Positions 52,428-60,577 of a stretch of 64,000 nucleotides of DNA are shown here, one piece after another. Every line of letters begins with the position of its first letter. The stretch's first letter is position 1. Both the position numbers and the translations under genes were made by a program. The notes under the pieces are model-generated. The model saw only the letters and a program-made list of their open reading frames with translations. It was not told the origin of the DNA and did not search any database. The stretch comes from UBA3263 sp964586765 (GTDB lineage Bacteria; Bacteroidota; Bacteroidia; Bacteroidales; Muribaculaceae). The DNA is taken from assembly GCA_964586765.1 (NCBI GenBank), contig CAZPHN010000008.1, positions 14,278 through 78,277 of the forward strand, in the 5' to 3' direction.

Positions 52428-53069
52428 ATGCTGAAAATCCAACGTTTCGAATTCAATCCGTTTCAGGTAAACACCTACGTTGTCTATGACCCGCAGTCAA
52501 AGGAAGCGATGGTTGTAGACCCCGGAATGATATTTCCCGAAGAGAACGAACGCCTCAACTCGTTCATATCAGACAATGGGCTGACGGTTGTCCGCATTGT
52601 TAACACTCACCTTCACCTTGACCACATTTTCGGCAATCAGGCGGCGAGCGAAAGCTTCAAAGTGACACCCTATGCCCATGCCGATGACTTTCCGCTCGGC
52701 AAGTCGCTTGCACAGCAGGCACGCAACTTCGGTATTCCCGATTCGATTGTCCGTCAGCCGGAAGAGTTTCTTCCCATAACCGACGGCGAGAGTTTCAAAA
52801 TAGGCTCGGATGAGATTAAAGTCATAGCCGTTCCGGGTCACTCGCCCGGCGGTATCGCGCTTTACTGTCAGTCAGACAACTGGGTTATTACGGGCGACTC
52901 GTTGTTTCAGTCCTCCATAGGCAGGACTGACCTTCCCGGCGGCAATCACCGGCAGCTTGTCGAGGCAGTGCGCACGCGCCTTCTCACCCTTCCTCCGCAG
53001 ACCATTGTCTACCCGGGTCACGGACCATCGACGACAATCGCCGCGGAAATGCGTAATCCTTACCTGTAA
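52428..53069 (+). CDS. Metallo-beta-lactamase-fold hydrolase (glyoxalase II-like)
   Basis: 213 residues with the zinc signature THLHLDHIFG (HxHxDH), the later AVPGHSPGGIALYC with the metal His, WVITGDSLFQSSIGRTDLPG with the bridging Asp, and YPGHGPSTTIAAE near the end. Close to the hydroxyacylglutathione hydrolase-like group found in most Bacteroidetes, which lacks the C-terminal domain of GloB. Probably hydrolyses thioesters in the cytoplasm; substrate not defined. Confidence 0.9.
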   Translation: MLKIQRFEFNPFQVNTYVVYDPQSKEAMVVDPGMIFPEENERLNSFISDNGLTVVRIVNTHLHLDHIFGNQAASESFKVTPYAHADDFPLGKSLAQQARNFGIPDSIVRQPEEFLPITDGESFKIGSDEIKVIAVPGHSPGGIALYCQSDNWVITGDSLFQSSIGRTDLPGGNHRQLVEAVRTRLLTLPPQTIVYPGHGPSTTIAAEMRNPYL

Positions 53070-53070
53070 A

Positions 53071-53102
53071 TTTGGAAAACTGACACATTATAGTTAACTT
53101 TG
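53071..53102 (+). promoter_or_regulatory. Promoter of the GH20 gene
   Basis: TTTG (53071-53074), 20-base spacer, TAACTTTG (53095-53102); it begins directly after the stop of the metallo-hydrolase gene, so GH20 can be expressed on its own. Confidence 0.78.
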
Positions 53103-53146
53103 TGGGTGAATTTAAGTTCATCCACATTTTTTTTACCAACACATTT

Positions 53147-55126
53147 ATGACTTTCACAAAATCAATGCTCAAAGCCGCGGTGCTTTTCGCCGGTATCGCC
53201 CTTTCAGCACCGTCTGTGCTTGCCGATGTAAACGCCAAGCCGTTTACTGTTCCTGAAATTGCCTCATGGAAAGGCGGAGACGGTCGTTTCGTTCCAGGAG
53301 CCACCACCCGCATCGTAACCAACGGCAAGGACAAACAGGCAGACCGCATCGCCCTTATGCTCGGTCAGGATTACACTACCCTTACCGGCAAAAACCTGCC
53401 CGTAGAAATCGGCACTAAAGCCAAGAAAGGCGACATTTCGCTTCAAATCAAAAATGACAAGAAAGCTAACGCCGAGTCATACAGCATTACCATCACGCCC
53501 AACGGAGTGACTATCACCGCCCCCACCGAACAGGGTCTTTACTGGGCTACCCGCACGCTGCTGCAGATGAGCGAGCTTTCCGATGACCTTTCGCTCCCCG
53601 TCGGTAAGATTGCCGACCAGCCGGAATTTGCCCTTCGCGGCTTCATGATTGACTGCGGACGAAAATACATTCCCATGGAATATCTCTACGCCCTTGTCGA
53701 CGCCATGGCTTACTACAAGATGAACACCCTCCACGTTCACCTTAACGACAACGGCTTCAAATATTACTTTGACGATGATTGGGACAAGACTCAGGCAGCC
53801 TTCCGCATGGAAAGCAGCAACTTCCCCGAGCTGACCGCCCGCGACGGCTCATATACCAAAGCCGAGTTCCGCAAATTTATTGAGGATGCCGCCAAGAAAG
53901 GCATTGAAATCATCCCGGAAATCGACTTTCCGGCTCATGCGCTCGCCTTTACGCGCCTGAAACCGGAAATTGCCAGCACCGGACGCAACGGTCGTGACCA
54001 TCTCGACATTAACAAACCTGAGACCCACGAATTCCTCGAAACCCTTCTTGAAGAATACATTGGCGGCGAAAATCCCGTGTTTGCCGGTCCCCGCTTCCAT
54101 ATCGGTACCGATGAATATCAGGGCGACTCACTGACCATGGAGCAGTTCCGCGGATTTACCGACCGCTACATCAAGTTCACCGAAAAACATGGCAAGAAAC
54201 CTGCTATCTGGGGTTCACTCACCCACGCCAAGGGTCAGACTCCCGTTAAGGTTGATGACGTCCTGATGTACGGCTGGAGCAACGGCTATGCCAACCCGCG
54301 CGACATGATTAAACTCGGCTACAAGATGGTTTCCATTCCCGACGGCTATGTTTATATCGTTCCTAACGCCGGTTACTACTATGACTATCTGAACAATCCG
54401 TTCCTCTATGAGAAATGGACTCCTGCCAATATTGGCGGCATCGTATTTACCGGCGACACCATCAACCAGATTGAAGGCGGTATGTTTGCCGTATGGAATG
54501 ACCATCCCAACAACGGTATCACCGTCAAGGATATCCACCACCGCGTAATGCACTCGCTGCCTACCATAGCAGCCAAGACTTGGAACGCAGACAAAGTTAC
54601 CGTTCCTTTCGAGGAGTTTGACTCGCTGAGCCACCAGCTCTCTGAGGCTCCCGGTCTCAACTACCTTGCCCGCTACGGTCAGGAACCGACCGTGGTTCTC
54701 GAGCAGGCTGTTGTAACTCCCGGCTCAACCCTGCCGATTGCCGAAATCGGTTATCCCTACACCATAGAATTTGACATTGAAGGCGCGGCGGAAGCCAAAG
54801 GCACCAAGCTATTTGAAAGCCCTTATGCAACCTTCTGGATTTCCGACCCCATAAGCGGCAACATGGCTTTCAGCCGTGAGGACCACCTCAACACCTTCCG
54901 CCAGAATGTCCGTCCGGGCGAGAAACTCCACGTCAAGATTACCGGCACCAACAAGGGAACCGCCCTCTACGTAAATGACAAATTGGTTGATGACCTCAAC
55001 GTACGTTGGGTATCATACAATGGAGGCAAGAACAAGATGGCTCAGGTACGCACCCTGTTCTTCCCCCTCCAGAACGCCGGAAACTTCAAATCAAAGGTAA
55101 CCAACCTGAAAGTTTCGAATTTCTAA
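53147..55126 (+). CDS. Beta-N-acetylhexosaminidase, GH20
   Basis: About 659 residues from MTFTKSMLKAAVLFAGIALS, a signal peptide; 15 residues of earlier frame overlap the promoter and are discarded. N-terminal GH20b-like domain, then the catalytic barrel: FALRGFMIDCGRKYIPMEYL, HVHLNDNGFKYYF, PEIDFPAHALAF, and the catalytic Asp-Glu pair in FHIGTDEYQGD. TLLQ and trailing beta-sandwich domain (ATFWISDPISGNMAFSRED) follow. Removes terminal GlcNAc or GalNAc from host glycans in the periplasm or at the surface. Confidence 0.93.
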   Translation: MTFTKSMLKAAVLFAGIALSAPSVLADVNAKPFTVPEIASWKGGDGRFVPGATTRIVTNGKDKQADRIALMLGQDYTTLTGKNLPVEIGTKAKKGDISLQIKNDKKANAESYSITITPNGVTITAPTEQGLYWATRTLLQMSELSDDLSLPVGKIADQPEFALRGFMIDCGRKYIPMEYLYALVDAMAYYKMNTLHVHLNDNGFKYYFDDDWDKTQAAFRMESSNFPELTARDGSYTKAEFRKFIEDAAKKGIEIIPEIDFPAHALAFTRLKPEIASTGRNGRDHLDINKPETHEFLETLLEEYIGGENPVFAGPRFHIGTDEYQGDSLTMEQFRGFTDRYIKFTEKHGKKPAIWGSLTHAKGQTPVKVDDVLMYGWSNGYANPRDMIKLGYKMVSIPDGYVYIVPNAGYYYDYLNNPFLYEKWTPANIGGIVFTGDTINQIEGGMFAVWNDHPNNGITVKDIHHRVMHSLPTIAAKTWNADKVTVPFEEFDSLSHQLSEAPGLNYLARYGQEPTVVLEQAVVTPGSTLPIAEIGYPYTIEFDIEGAAEAKGTKLFESPYATFWISDPISGNMAFSREDHLNTFRQNVRPGEKLHVKITGTNKGTALYVNDKLVDDLNVRWVSYNGGKNKMAQVRTLFFPLQNAGNFKSKVTNLKVSNF

Positions 55127-55127
55127 T

Positions 55128-56417
55128 TTGAATAAGAAAGCACTTTACGCCACATTAGGCTGCAAACTTAATTTCGCAGAAACCGGAAGCATTGCGCAGC
55201 TGATGGCTGAAAAAGGCATCAGCCGCATTGCCCCCGGAGAGAGACCCGATTTCTGTGTGGTAAACACCTGTTCGGTCACAGCCGAGGCAGACCGCAAATG
55301 CCGCAGACTAATCCGCTCGCTCCACACCCGGTTTCCCGAGGCAAAAATCATAGTAACGGGCTGCTACTCACAGTTGCAGCCCGTTGAAGTTGCCTCAATT
55401 CCGGGAGTAACCATGGTTGCGGGCATCAACGACAAGATGCGCATTGCCGACTACTGTGCCGGCGAGGCTGAGGTATCACCCGTAGTGCCGTCAAATACCC
55501 TGCGCGAGTTCATGCCCTCATGTTCGCGCGGCGACCGTACCCGCTACTTCCTTAAGGTTCAGGACGGCTGTAACTATTTCTGCTCTTACTGCACTATTCC
55601 CGCCGCCCGCGGACGTTCGCGCTCCGGCACGATTGAACAGCTTGTCAAGCAGGCAGAACAGGTTGCCGGGGAAGGCGGAAAAGAAATAGTTCTGACGGGA
55701 GTAAACATAGGTGACTTCGGACATGGCACAGACCGCAAGTTTCCTGACTTAGTCAAAGCTCTTAACGACGTTGAAGGCATTGAACGTTTCCGCATCAGCT
55801 CAATCGAGCCAAATCTGCTGACCGATGAGATAATCAAAATCGTTGCCGCCGGTCCGCGCTTCATGCCTCATTTCCATATACCTCTGCAAGCCGGCTCCGA
55901 TACTGTTCTGAAGCTGATGCGCCGCAGATATGACACCCGACTCTTTGCCGACAAGATTGCGCGCATCCGCGAGCTGATTCCTCATGCCTTCATAGGGGTT
56001 GACCTCATTGTCGGCTCGCGGGGCGAGACGCCTGAACTATTTGAGGAAAGCCTCGAGTTCGTTCATTCGCTCCCCATTTCGCGTCTCCACGTGTTCCCCT
56101 ACTCGGAACGCCCGGGGACCCGAGCCCTTACGGATATAAGCTACGCAGTAGCCCCCGAGGAGAAACATCGCCGGCTCGAGCTGATGCTGACCGAAAGCCA
56201 ACGCCATCAGATTGAGTTCAGCCGACCTTTTGAGGGAACAGTGCGCCCCGTGCTTATAGAGCATGTAAGCCATGGCAAGACCGGAGGTTTCACTGACAAT
56301 TATCTGAGGGTAGAACTTCCGCAGCCTCGTCCGGACCTTGCCAATCACGTAGTAAACGTCAGACTTAACGCTCTCGCCCCCGAGGGTGACAAATTCATCG
56401 GTTCAGTAATAGAATGA
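55128..56417 (+). CDS. mtaB: tRNA t6A37 methylthiotransferase (MiaB/MtaB family)
   Basis: 429 residues; adds the methylthio group to t6A37 of tRNA. N-terminal UPF0004 domain with cluster Cys in ATLGCKLNF, NTCSVTAEADRKC and TGCYSQLQP, then the radical-SAM motif CNYFCSYCTIPAARGRSR, and a C-terminal TRAM-like segment (RPFEGTVRPVLIEH, NYLRVELP). The only usable start in frame is TTG at 55128-55130, one base after the GH20 stop; no ATG lies nearby in frame. The stop overlaps the GT2 start by four bases. Confidence 0.92.
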   Translation: MNKKALYATLGCKLNFAETGSIAQLMAEKGISRIAPGERPDFCVVNTCSVTAEADRKCRRLIRSLHTRFPEAKIIVTGCYSQLQPVEVASIPGVTMVAGINDKMRIADYCAGEAEVSPVVPSNTLREFMPSCSRGDRTRYFLKVQDGCNYFCSYCTIPAARGRSRSGTIEQLVKQAEQVAGEGGKEIVLTGVNIGDFGHGTDRKFPDLVKALNDVEGIERFRISSIEPNLLTDEIIKIVAAGPRFMPHFHIPLQAGSDTVLKLMRRRYDTRLFADKIARIRELIPHAFIGVDLIVGSRGETPELFEESLEFVHSLPISRLHVFPYSERPGTRALTDISYAVAPEEKHRRLELMLTESQRHQIEFSRPFEGTVRPVLIEHVSHGKTGGFTDNYLRVELPQPRPDLANHVVNVRLNALAPEGDKFIGSVIE

Positions 56418-57406
56418 AACCCATATCAGTAGTCATACTCAACTGGAACGGAATAAATCTGCTTAAGGAGTTCCTTCCGCGTGTGCTTGAAGCAACAGAC
56501 CTTGAAATCAGCGAGGTAATCATTGCCGACAACGGTTCAACCGACGGCTCATGTGATTACGTACGCTGGATGGGACTCCCCCTGATTCGATTTGACAAGA
56601 ACCACGGCTTTGCCGAAGGGTATAACCTTGCGATAGAGAAAATCGAGTCGCCATACACCATTCTGCTCAACTCAGACGTAGCCCCGCGCAAGGGTTGGGA
56701 CACCGCCCTTCTCCGCTTCATGGAGGAAAATCCTGACTGCGGTGCCTGTCAGCCTAAGATACTGAGCTGGCATAATCCCGAAAAGTTTGAATATGCCGGA
56801 GCGTGCGGCGGATTTCTTGACCGTAACGGCTATCCCTATTGCCGCGGTCGCATTTTCGGCACGGTAGAGAAGGACAACGGTCAGTATCAGGAGCCTATGG
56901 AGATAGACTGGGCAACCGGAGCCGCACTGATGGTCCGCACGGAGCTATACAGAAAAGTCGGCGGACTTGATGCCTCATTTTTCGCCCACATGGAGGAGAT
57001 TGACTTATGCTGGCGTATAAGGCTGAGCGGATATACGGTCAAGGTATGTCCCGAAGCGGAGGTGATGCACTTAGGCGGAGGCTCGCTCCCCATGGGAAAT
57101 CCGAGAAAAACCTATCTGAACTTCCGCAATAATCTGTTACTGCTCCATAAGAATCTTCCGGAACAGGAGCGGAGCAAGATACTTTTCCGCCGCCGGCTGC
57201 TTGACACCATAGCTTGGTTGAAATCAGTCCTGACACTGAATTTTGCCGATGCCAAGGCTATCCTGAAAGCTCATAATGATTACCGCAGGATGGCTCCGGA
57301 GGTCAAGTCAGCGGGAGCGACCGAGAACCTTATTGCCGGACGCCCTAATGTACTCGTTTCCTACTACCTGAAGCGGCACACCAAGTTCTCAAACATGAGG
57401 CACTAA
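56414..57406 (+). CDS. Family-2 glycosyltransferase
   Basis: 330 residues with a GT-A fold: ISVVILNWNGINLLKEFLPR, IIADNGSTDGSCDYVR, DKNHGFAEGYNLAIEKIES, LLNSDVAPRKGWD (the DxD-like SD), then GGLDASFFAHMEEIDLCWRI, a signature of rhamnosyltransferase-like GT2 enzymes. It is soluble or peripheral with no clear span. Coupled to mtaB by a four-base overlap. May act in lipopolysaccharide or other surface glycan synthesis. Its 3' end overlaps the convergent DUF4373 gene by 18 bases. Confidence 0.88.
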   Translation: MKPISVVILNWNGINLLKEFLPRVLEATDLEISEVIIADNGSTDGSCDYVRWMGLPLIRFDKNHGFAEGYNLAIEKIESPYTILLNSDVAPRKGWDTALLRFMEENPDCGACQPKILSWHNPEKFEYAGACGGFLDRNGYPYCRGRIFGTVEKDNGQYQEPMEIDWATGAALMVRTELYRKVGGLDASFFAHMEEIDLCWRIRLSGYTVKVCPEAEVMHLGGGSLPMGNPRKTYLNFRNNLLLLHKNLPEQERSKILFRRRLLDTIAWLKSVLTLNFADAKAILKAHNDYRRMAPEVKSAGATENLIAGRPNVLVSYYLKRHTKFSNMRH

Positions 57407-58018
57407 CCACTGGCAGAATGCCTCCTTGATGTTGTCAACAGTCTTGTACCGCTCAGGGGCTTCATGACAGAAGTCATAAAAATCGGAACGAAGCATTTCG
57501 GACAGGAAACCCTTGTCTAAATCAAAGTCATCGCTAACCTCGTCAAGCCATTCATTGTCACAACTTGCGGCTTTAATGAGGTCCCAGATAGTTGGTGCTG
57601 GAGTTTCGGAGAGCTCGGAGCTTTCAGAGTACTCGGAGATCTCGGAGACCTCGGAGAGCTCTGAGTTCTCAGAGGGCGCGGCTGGCTCTGATGGCGCGGC
57701 GGTAACATACTGAGCGGACAGGCGCGAGGTGAGGGTTTCGGAGTAAAAAGACGTGCCATCAGGAGTGATGGTAAACAGTCCGAAATCCTCAATCACTGAA
57801 CGAATCATTTCCGGAGTTTCGCGCAGGTCATAAGCCAAGACTTGATAATCAAGTTTTTCCACATAACCGGAGGCATCGCGCAGACGCTCCAAGAGCATGA
57901 AGTATAAGCCATAGCCCGCGGCTCCGTGAGCCATACGGAGGGTTATGAGTTTAGAGGAATTACGCGCATTGGAGTCGTGGGCGAATGAGCGGGGAGTGTC
58001 AATTTTCTTCTTTGCCAT
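57389..58018 (-). CDS. DUF4373 (Lin1244/Lin1753-like) protein with Ser-Glu repeat
   Basis: 209 residues from MAKKKIDTPRSFAHDSNARN; a 23-residue upstream frame without family similarity is discarded. Residues 10-95 match the DUF4373 N-terminal winged-helix-like domain (MAHGAAGYGLYFMLLERLR, EDFGLFTITPDG). Residues 116-138 are a three-residue periodic Ser-Glu-x repeat, acidic and probably unstructured. The C-terminal part (TIWDLIKAASCDNEWLDEV) is helical. Many relatives occur on mobile elements and phages as putative replication or regulatory proteins, but no mobile element is seen here. Confidence 0.8.
   Translation of the reverse strand: MAKKKIDTPRSFAHDSNARNSSKLITLRMAHGAAGYGLYFMLLERLRDASGYVEKLDYQVLAYDLRETPEMIRSVIEDFGLFTITPDGTSFYSETLTSRLSAQYVTAAPSEPAAPSENSELSEVSEISEYSESSELSETPAPTIWDLIKAASCDNEWLDEVSDDFDLDKGFLSEMLRSDFYDFCHEAPERYKTVDNIKEAFCQWLVPHV
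57605..57673 (-). repeat. 9-base tandem repeat inside the DUF4373 gene
   Basis: Read on the minus strand the codons fall into 9-base units of the form TCCGAGNNC (for example TCAGAGCTC, TCCGAGGTC, TCCGAGATC, TCCGAGTAC), coding Ser-Glu-x for residues 116-138. Units further along are decayed. Confidence 0.85.
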
Positions 58019-58052
58019 AAAAAAATCAAGAGTTTTAGTTATTTTTTTTGTG

Positions 58053-58060
58053 CAAAGATA
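58053..58060 (-). promoter_or_regulatory. -7 box of the DUF4373 gene
   Basis: TATCTTTG on the minus strand, 35 bases before the ATG at 58016-58018. The nearest TTTG upstream is at 24-base spacing. Confidence 0.45.
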
Positions 58061-58093
58061 GTCACTCCGCCATGCTGACGACCGCAAAAAAAA

Positions 58094-58504
58094 TCAATAA
58101 TACCAAGTTCCGTATCCGTATGTGGAGGCAAGAGCATGCGCAACTTCATCATCCACAAGGTATTGGTTGGGATCATCGGCAAGGTTGTCACGATGAAGAA
58201 ATTCCTTGAAAATATCAGGAGTATCATCGAGATTTACACCGATATGGGTCAGGTCTGGGTCTTTTCTGGCAAGAGATGCCTGCTTCATGTTTTCAATACG
58301 GCTTGCGGCATCATTGCTGCTCCAAAGGGTAAGACTTATCCGCTTGGTAGGCACGGAATCCGAGCGGAACACACCGGCGGTATGCTCGATTTCGCGCGGG
58401 GGAACCATGGGGACGTTATGACGCCGTGAGGCAAAAGTATCGTGGCTGGATATCAACAGGATAACCAGCCCGGCAAGGAATATGGATATAATTGCTTTGT
58501 TCAT
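58094..58504 (-). CDS. Small secreted or membrane-anchored protein, unknown family
   Basis: 136 residues. N-terminus MNKAIISIFLAGLVILLISS is a signal peptide or anchor; the rest is hydrophilic (IEHTAGVFRSDSVPTKRISL, DPDLTHIGVNLDDTPDIFKE) and ends with a Tyr-rich TYGYGTWYY. I recognise no domain or catalytic motif. A -7 box (58524-58531) lies 20 bases upstream and overlaps the end of purT, so it likely has its own transcript. Codon use looks like the neighbours. Confidence 0.6.
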   Translation of the reverse strand: MNKAIISIFLAGLVILLISSHDTFASRRHNVPMVPPREIEHTAGVFRSDSVPTKRISLTLWSSNDAASRIENMKQASLARKDPDLTHIGVNLDDTPDIFKEFLHRDNLADDPNQYLVDDEVAHALASTYGYGTWYY

Positions 58505-58523
58505 GTACTTTAAACGCCATGAA

Positions 58524-58531
58524 CAAAGCTA
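58524..58531 (-). promoter_or_regulatory. -7 box of the small secreted protein gene
   Basis: TAGCTTTG on the minus strand, 20 bases before the ATG at 58502-58504, just after the purT stop. Confidence 0.4.
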
Positions 58532-58535
58532 AGGT

Positions 58536-59720
58536 TCAATGAAGCTCTACGGTCAGATTGCCGAGCGCACGGGCTGCTTTTTCACGCGCAGCCTCGACAG
58601 AGGAGTCTGTGGCAAGGATTACAGCCATGCGGCGGTGACCTTTGACTTCAGGCTTGCCGAACACGCGGAGAGCGGTGCCGGGTTCGCTCAATACCTTGTC
58701 AAGATTGCCCAGAACAATTTCGCGCGAGTTACCCTCAATCACTACGGCTGCCGATGCGGAAGGACCGTAGAAACGGATGGCAGGGACAGGCAGTCCGAGA
58801 ACCGCACGGGCATGAAGGGCAAACTCGCTGAGGTCCTGAGAAATCATGGTGACCATTCCGGTATCATGGGGACGCGGAGAAACCTCGGAGAAAATGACTT
58901 CATCACCCTTGACAAACAATTCAACGCCAAAGATTCCGTAACCGCCCAGTGCGTCAGTCACCTTGCGGGCAATATGGCGTGCCCTGTCAAGCGCGACGGT
59001 CGACATGGGTTGCGGCTGCCATGAGAAGCGGTAGTCACCGTTTTCCTGATAATGACCAACCGGCTCACAAAATTCTGTGCCGGAAACCGAACGGACTGTG
59101 AGAAGGGTAATTTCATAGTCAAAGTCAACAAAGCCCTCAACAATCACTCGACCGGCATCGGCGCGGGCACCTTCACGCGCCTCGGTCCATGCTGCCTCAA
59201 TCTGTTCGGGGGTACGGACCACTGACTGTCCGTGACCGCTACTGCTCATTACGGGCTTGACCACACAGGGAAGTCCGATTTCGGCAACAGCCTGACGGAA
59301 TTCCTCAAGTGATGAAGCAAAACGGTAAGGCGATGTGAGAAGTCCGAGCTCTTCGGCGGCGAGACGGCGTATGCCCTCACGGTTCATGGTCAGAAGGGTT
59401 GCGGCTGCCGTAGGGATGACGTTAAAGCCCTCTTTTTCAAGCTCGACAAGCACGGGGGTGGCAATCGCCTCGACCTCAGGGATAATATGGTCAGGGCGTT
59501 CTTCGAGTATAACCTTGCGGAGGGCGTCACCGTCAGTCATGTCAAAAACACGGGAGCGATTAGCAACTTGCATTGCCGGAGCATCGGCATATTTATCGCA
59601 CGCAACAACTTCAACGCCATAGCGTTGCAGTTCAATGGCAACTTCCTTACCAAGCTCACCGCTGCCTAAGAGCAACGCCTTGGTTCCGGACTGAGTAAAC
59701 GGAGTTCCGAGTTTCGACAT
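58536..59720 (-). CDS. purT: Formate-dependent GAR formyltransferase
   Basis: 394 residues. Uses formate and ATP to formylate glycinamide ribonucleotide in purine synthesis, bypassing PurN and formyl-THF. ATP-grasp fold: TKALLLGSGELGKEVAIELQ at the N-terminus, GLPCVVKPVMSSSGHGQSVV (phosphate loop), GVELFVKGDEVIFSEVSPRP with metal ligands, and HDTGMVTMISQDLSEFALH. Standard length. It follows the Crp/Fnr gene by 22 bases and is probably co-transcribed with it. Confidence 0.95.
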   Translation of the reverse strand: MSKLGTPFTQSGTKALLLGSGELGKEVAIELQRYGVEVVACDKYADAPAMQVANRSRVFDMTDGDALRKVILEERPDHIIPEVEAIATPVLVELEKEGFNVIPTAAATLLTMNREGIRRLAAEELGLLTSPYRFASSLEEFRQAVAEIGLPCVVKPVMSSSGHGQSVVRTPEQIEAAWTEAREGARADAGRVIVEGFVDFDYEITLLTVRSVSGTEFCEPVGHYQENGDYRFSWQPQPMSTVALDRARHIARKVTDALGGYGIFGVELFVKGDEVIFSEVSPRPHDTGMVTMISQDLSEFALHARAVLGLPVPAIRFYGPSASAAVVIEGNSREIVLGNLDKVLSEPGTALRVFGKPEVKGHRRMAVILATDSSVEAAREKAARALGNLTVELH

Positions 59721-59742
59721 GATTTAATAAGTTAGATATGAT

Positions 59743-60441
59743 TTAACCTAATTTGCTGATATTATGGAGTTGCGCCTCGTCAAGAATACGGATTCGACGA
59801 CCGTCGACCGTGATAAGGTGTTCGCTGACAAAGGCAGAGAGAGTACGGATTGCGTTCGATGTGGTCATATTCGATAGATTAGCCAAGTCCTCACGGCTCA
59901 TGTAGATTCGGAGCGTGGACATATCATCCTCGTAACCATAATTTTCTACAAGCACTATCAATGCCTCGGCAAGACGACCGCGGATATGCTTCTGGGTCAG
60001 GTTGACAATCTTTGTGTCAGAGCTGCCGAGATTGGTAGCCAGCTCCTTGATGAAGAAGCGTGCCACGGCATTATTCTGCTCGATAAGCTGCTCAACGACC
60101 GTCAGCGGCAGGGTGCCGATGGTACACTGCTCGAAAGCCGACGCGGAGCTAACATACGTTTCGCCGGCAAAGAAGGCACGATAGCCAAAATACTGTACCG
60201 GACGGATGAGTCGGATAATCTGAGAGCGTCCCCCCACTCCTTCTTTCCACTTTTTTACCTTGCCGGAAATGAGACACCACAGATACTGAGGGGTATCCTT
60301 TTCGGAGTATATGGTTTCATTCTTTTTATAATGGTGGAGTGTGAAATTCTCTGTCACCAACCGTTTCTCATCGGCTGACAACACGGACCACAATTCAGAT
60401 AAATCCTCGCTAATAACCTGTTCAAGAACTTCTCGTATCAT
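59743..60441 (-). CDS. Crp/Fnr-family transcription regulator
   Basis: 232 residues: N-terminal cyclic-nucleotide-binding-like beta-roll (YKKNETIYSEKDTPQYLWCL, IIRLIRPVQYFGYRAFF), a long dimer helix, and a C-terminal winged helix (MSREDLANLSNMTTSNAIRT). The N-terminal Cys cluster of FNR is missing, so it is not an iron-sulfur sensor of that kind; the effector is unknown. Divergent from sufC across a 136-base gap holding both promoters, and upstream of purT on its own strand. Confidence 0.9.
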   Translation of the reverse strand: MIREVLEQVISEDLSELWSVLSADEKRLVTENFTLHHYKKNETIYSEKDTPQYLWCLISGKVKKWKEGVGGRSQIIRLIRPVQYFGYRAFFAGETYVSSASAFEQCTIGTLPLTVVEQLIEQNNAVARFFIKELATNLGSSDTKIVNLTQKHIRGRLAEALIVLVENYGYEDDMSTLRIYMSREDLANLSNMTTSNAIRTLSAFVSEHLITVDGRRIRILDEAQLHNISKLG

Positions 60442-60469
60442 TCTATATTGTACCTTACACTTAGGAGCG

Positions 60470-60501
60470 CAAAGTTACGAATTTTATCTGAGAATCACAA
60501 A
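60470..60501 (-). promoter_or_regulatory. Promoter of the Crp/Fnr-purT pair
   Basis: Minus strand TTTG (60498-60501), 20-base spacer, TAACTTTG (60470-60477), 28 bases before the ATG. Confidence 0.75.
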
Positions 60502-60541
60502 AGTTCTTAGCCACAATAGCCAATTTATCAGGATTTTTTAC

Positions 60542-60549
60542 TAACTTTG
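60542..60549 (+). promoter_or_regulatory. -7 box of sufCDS
   Basis: TAACTTTG, 28 bases before the sufC ATG at 60578; no clear TTTG at -33. Confidence 0.55.
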
Positions 60550-60577
60550 CACTATATTTTATACTGCTACGATTCTA

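Noticed and set aside
59743..60441. Call of an oxygen-sensing FNR
   Set aside because: The N-terminal Cys cluster needed to hold a 4Fe-4S cluster is absent.
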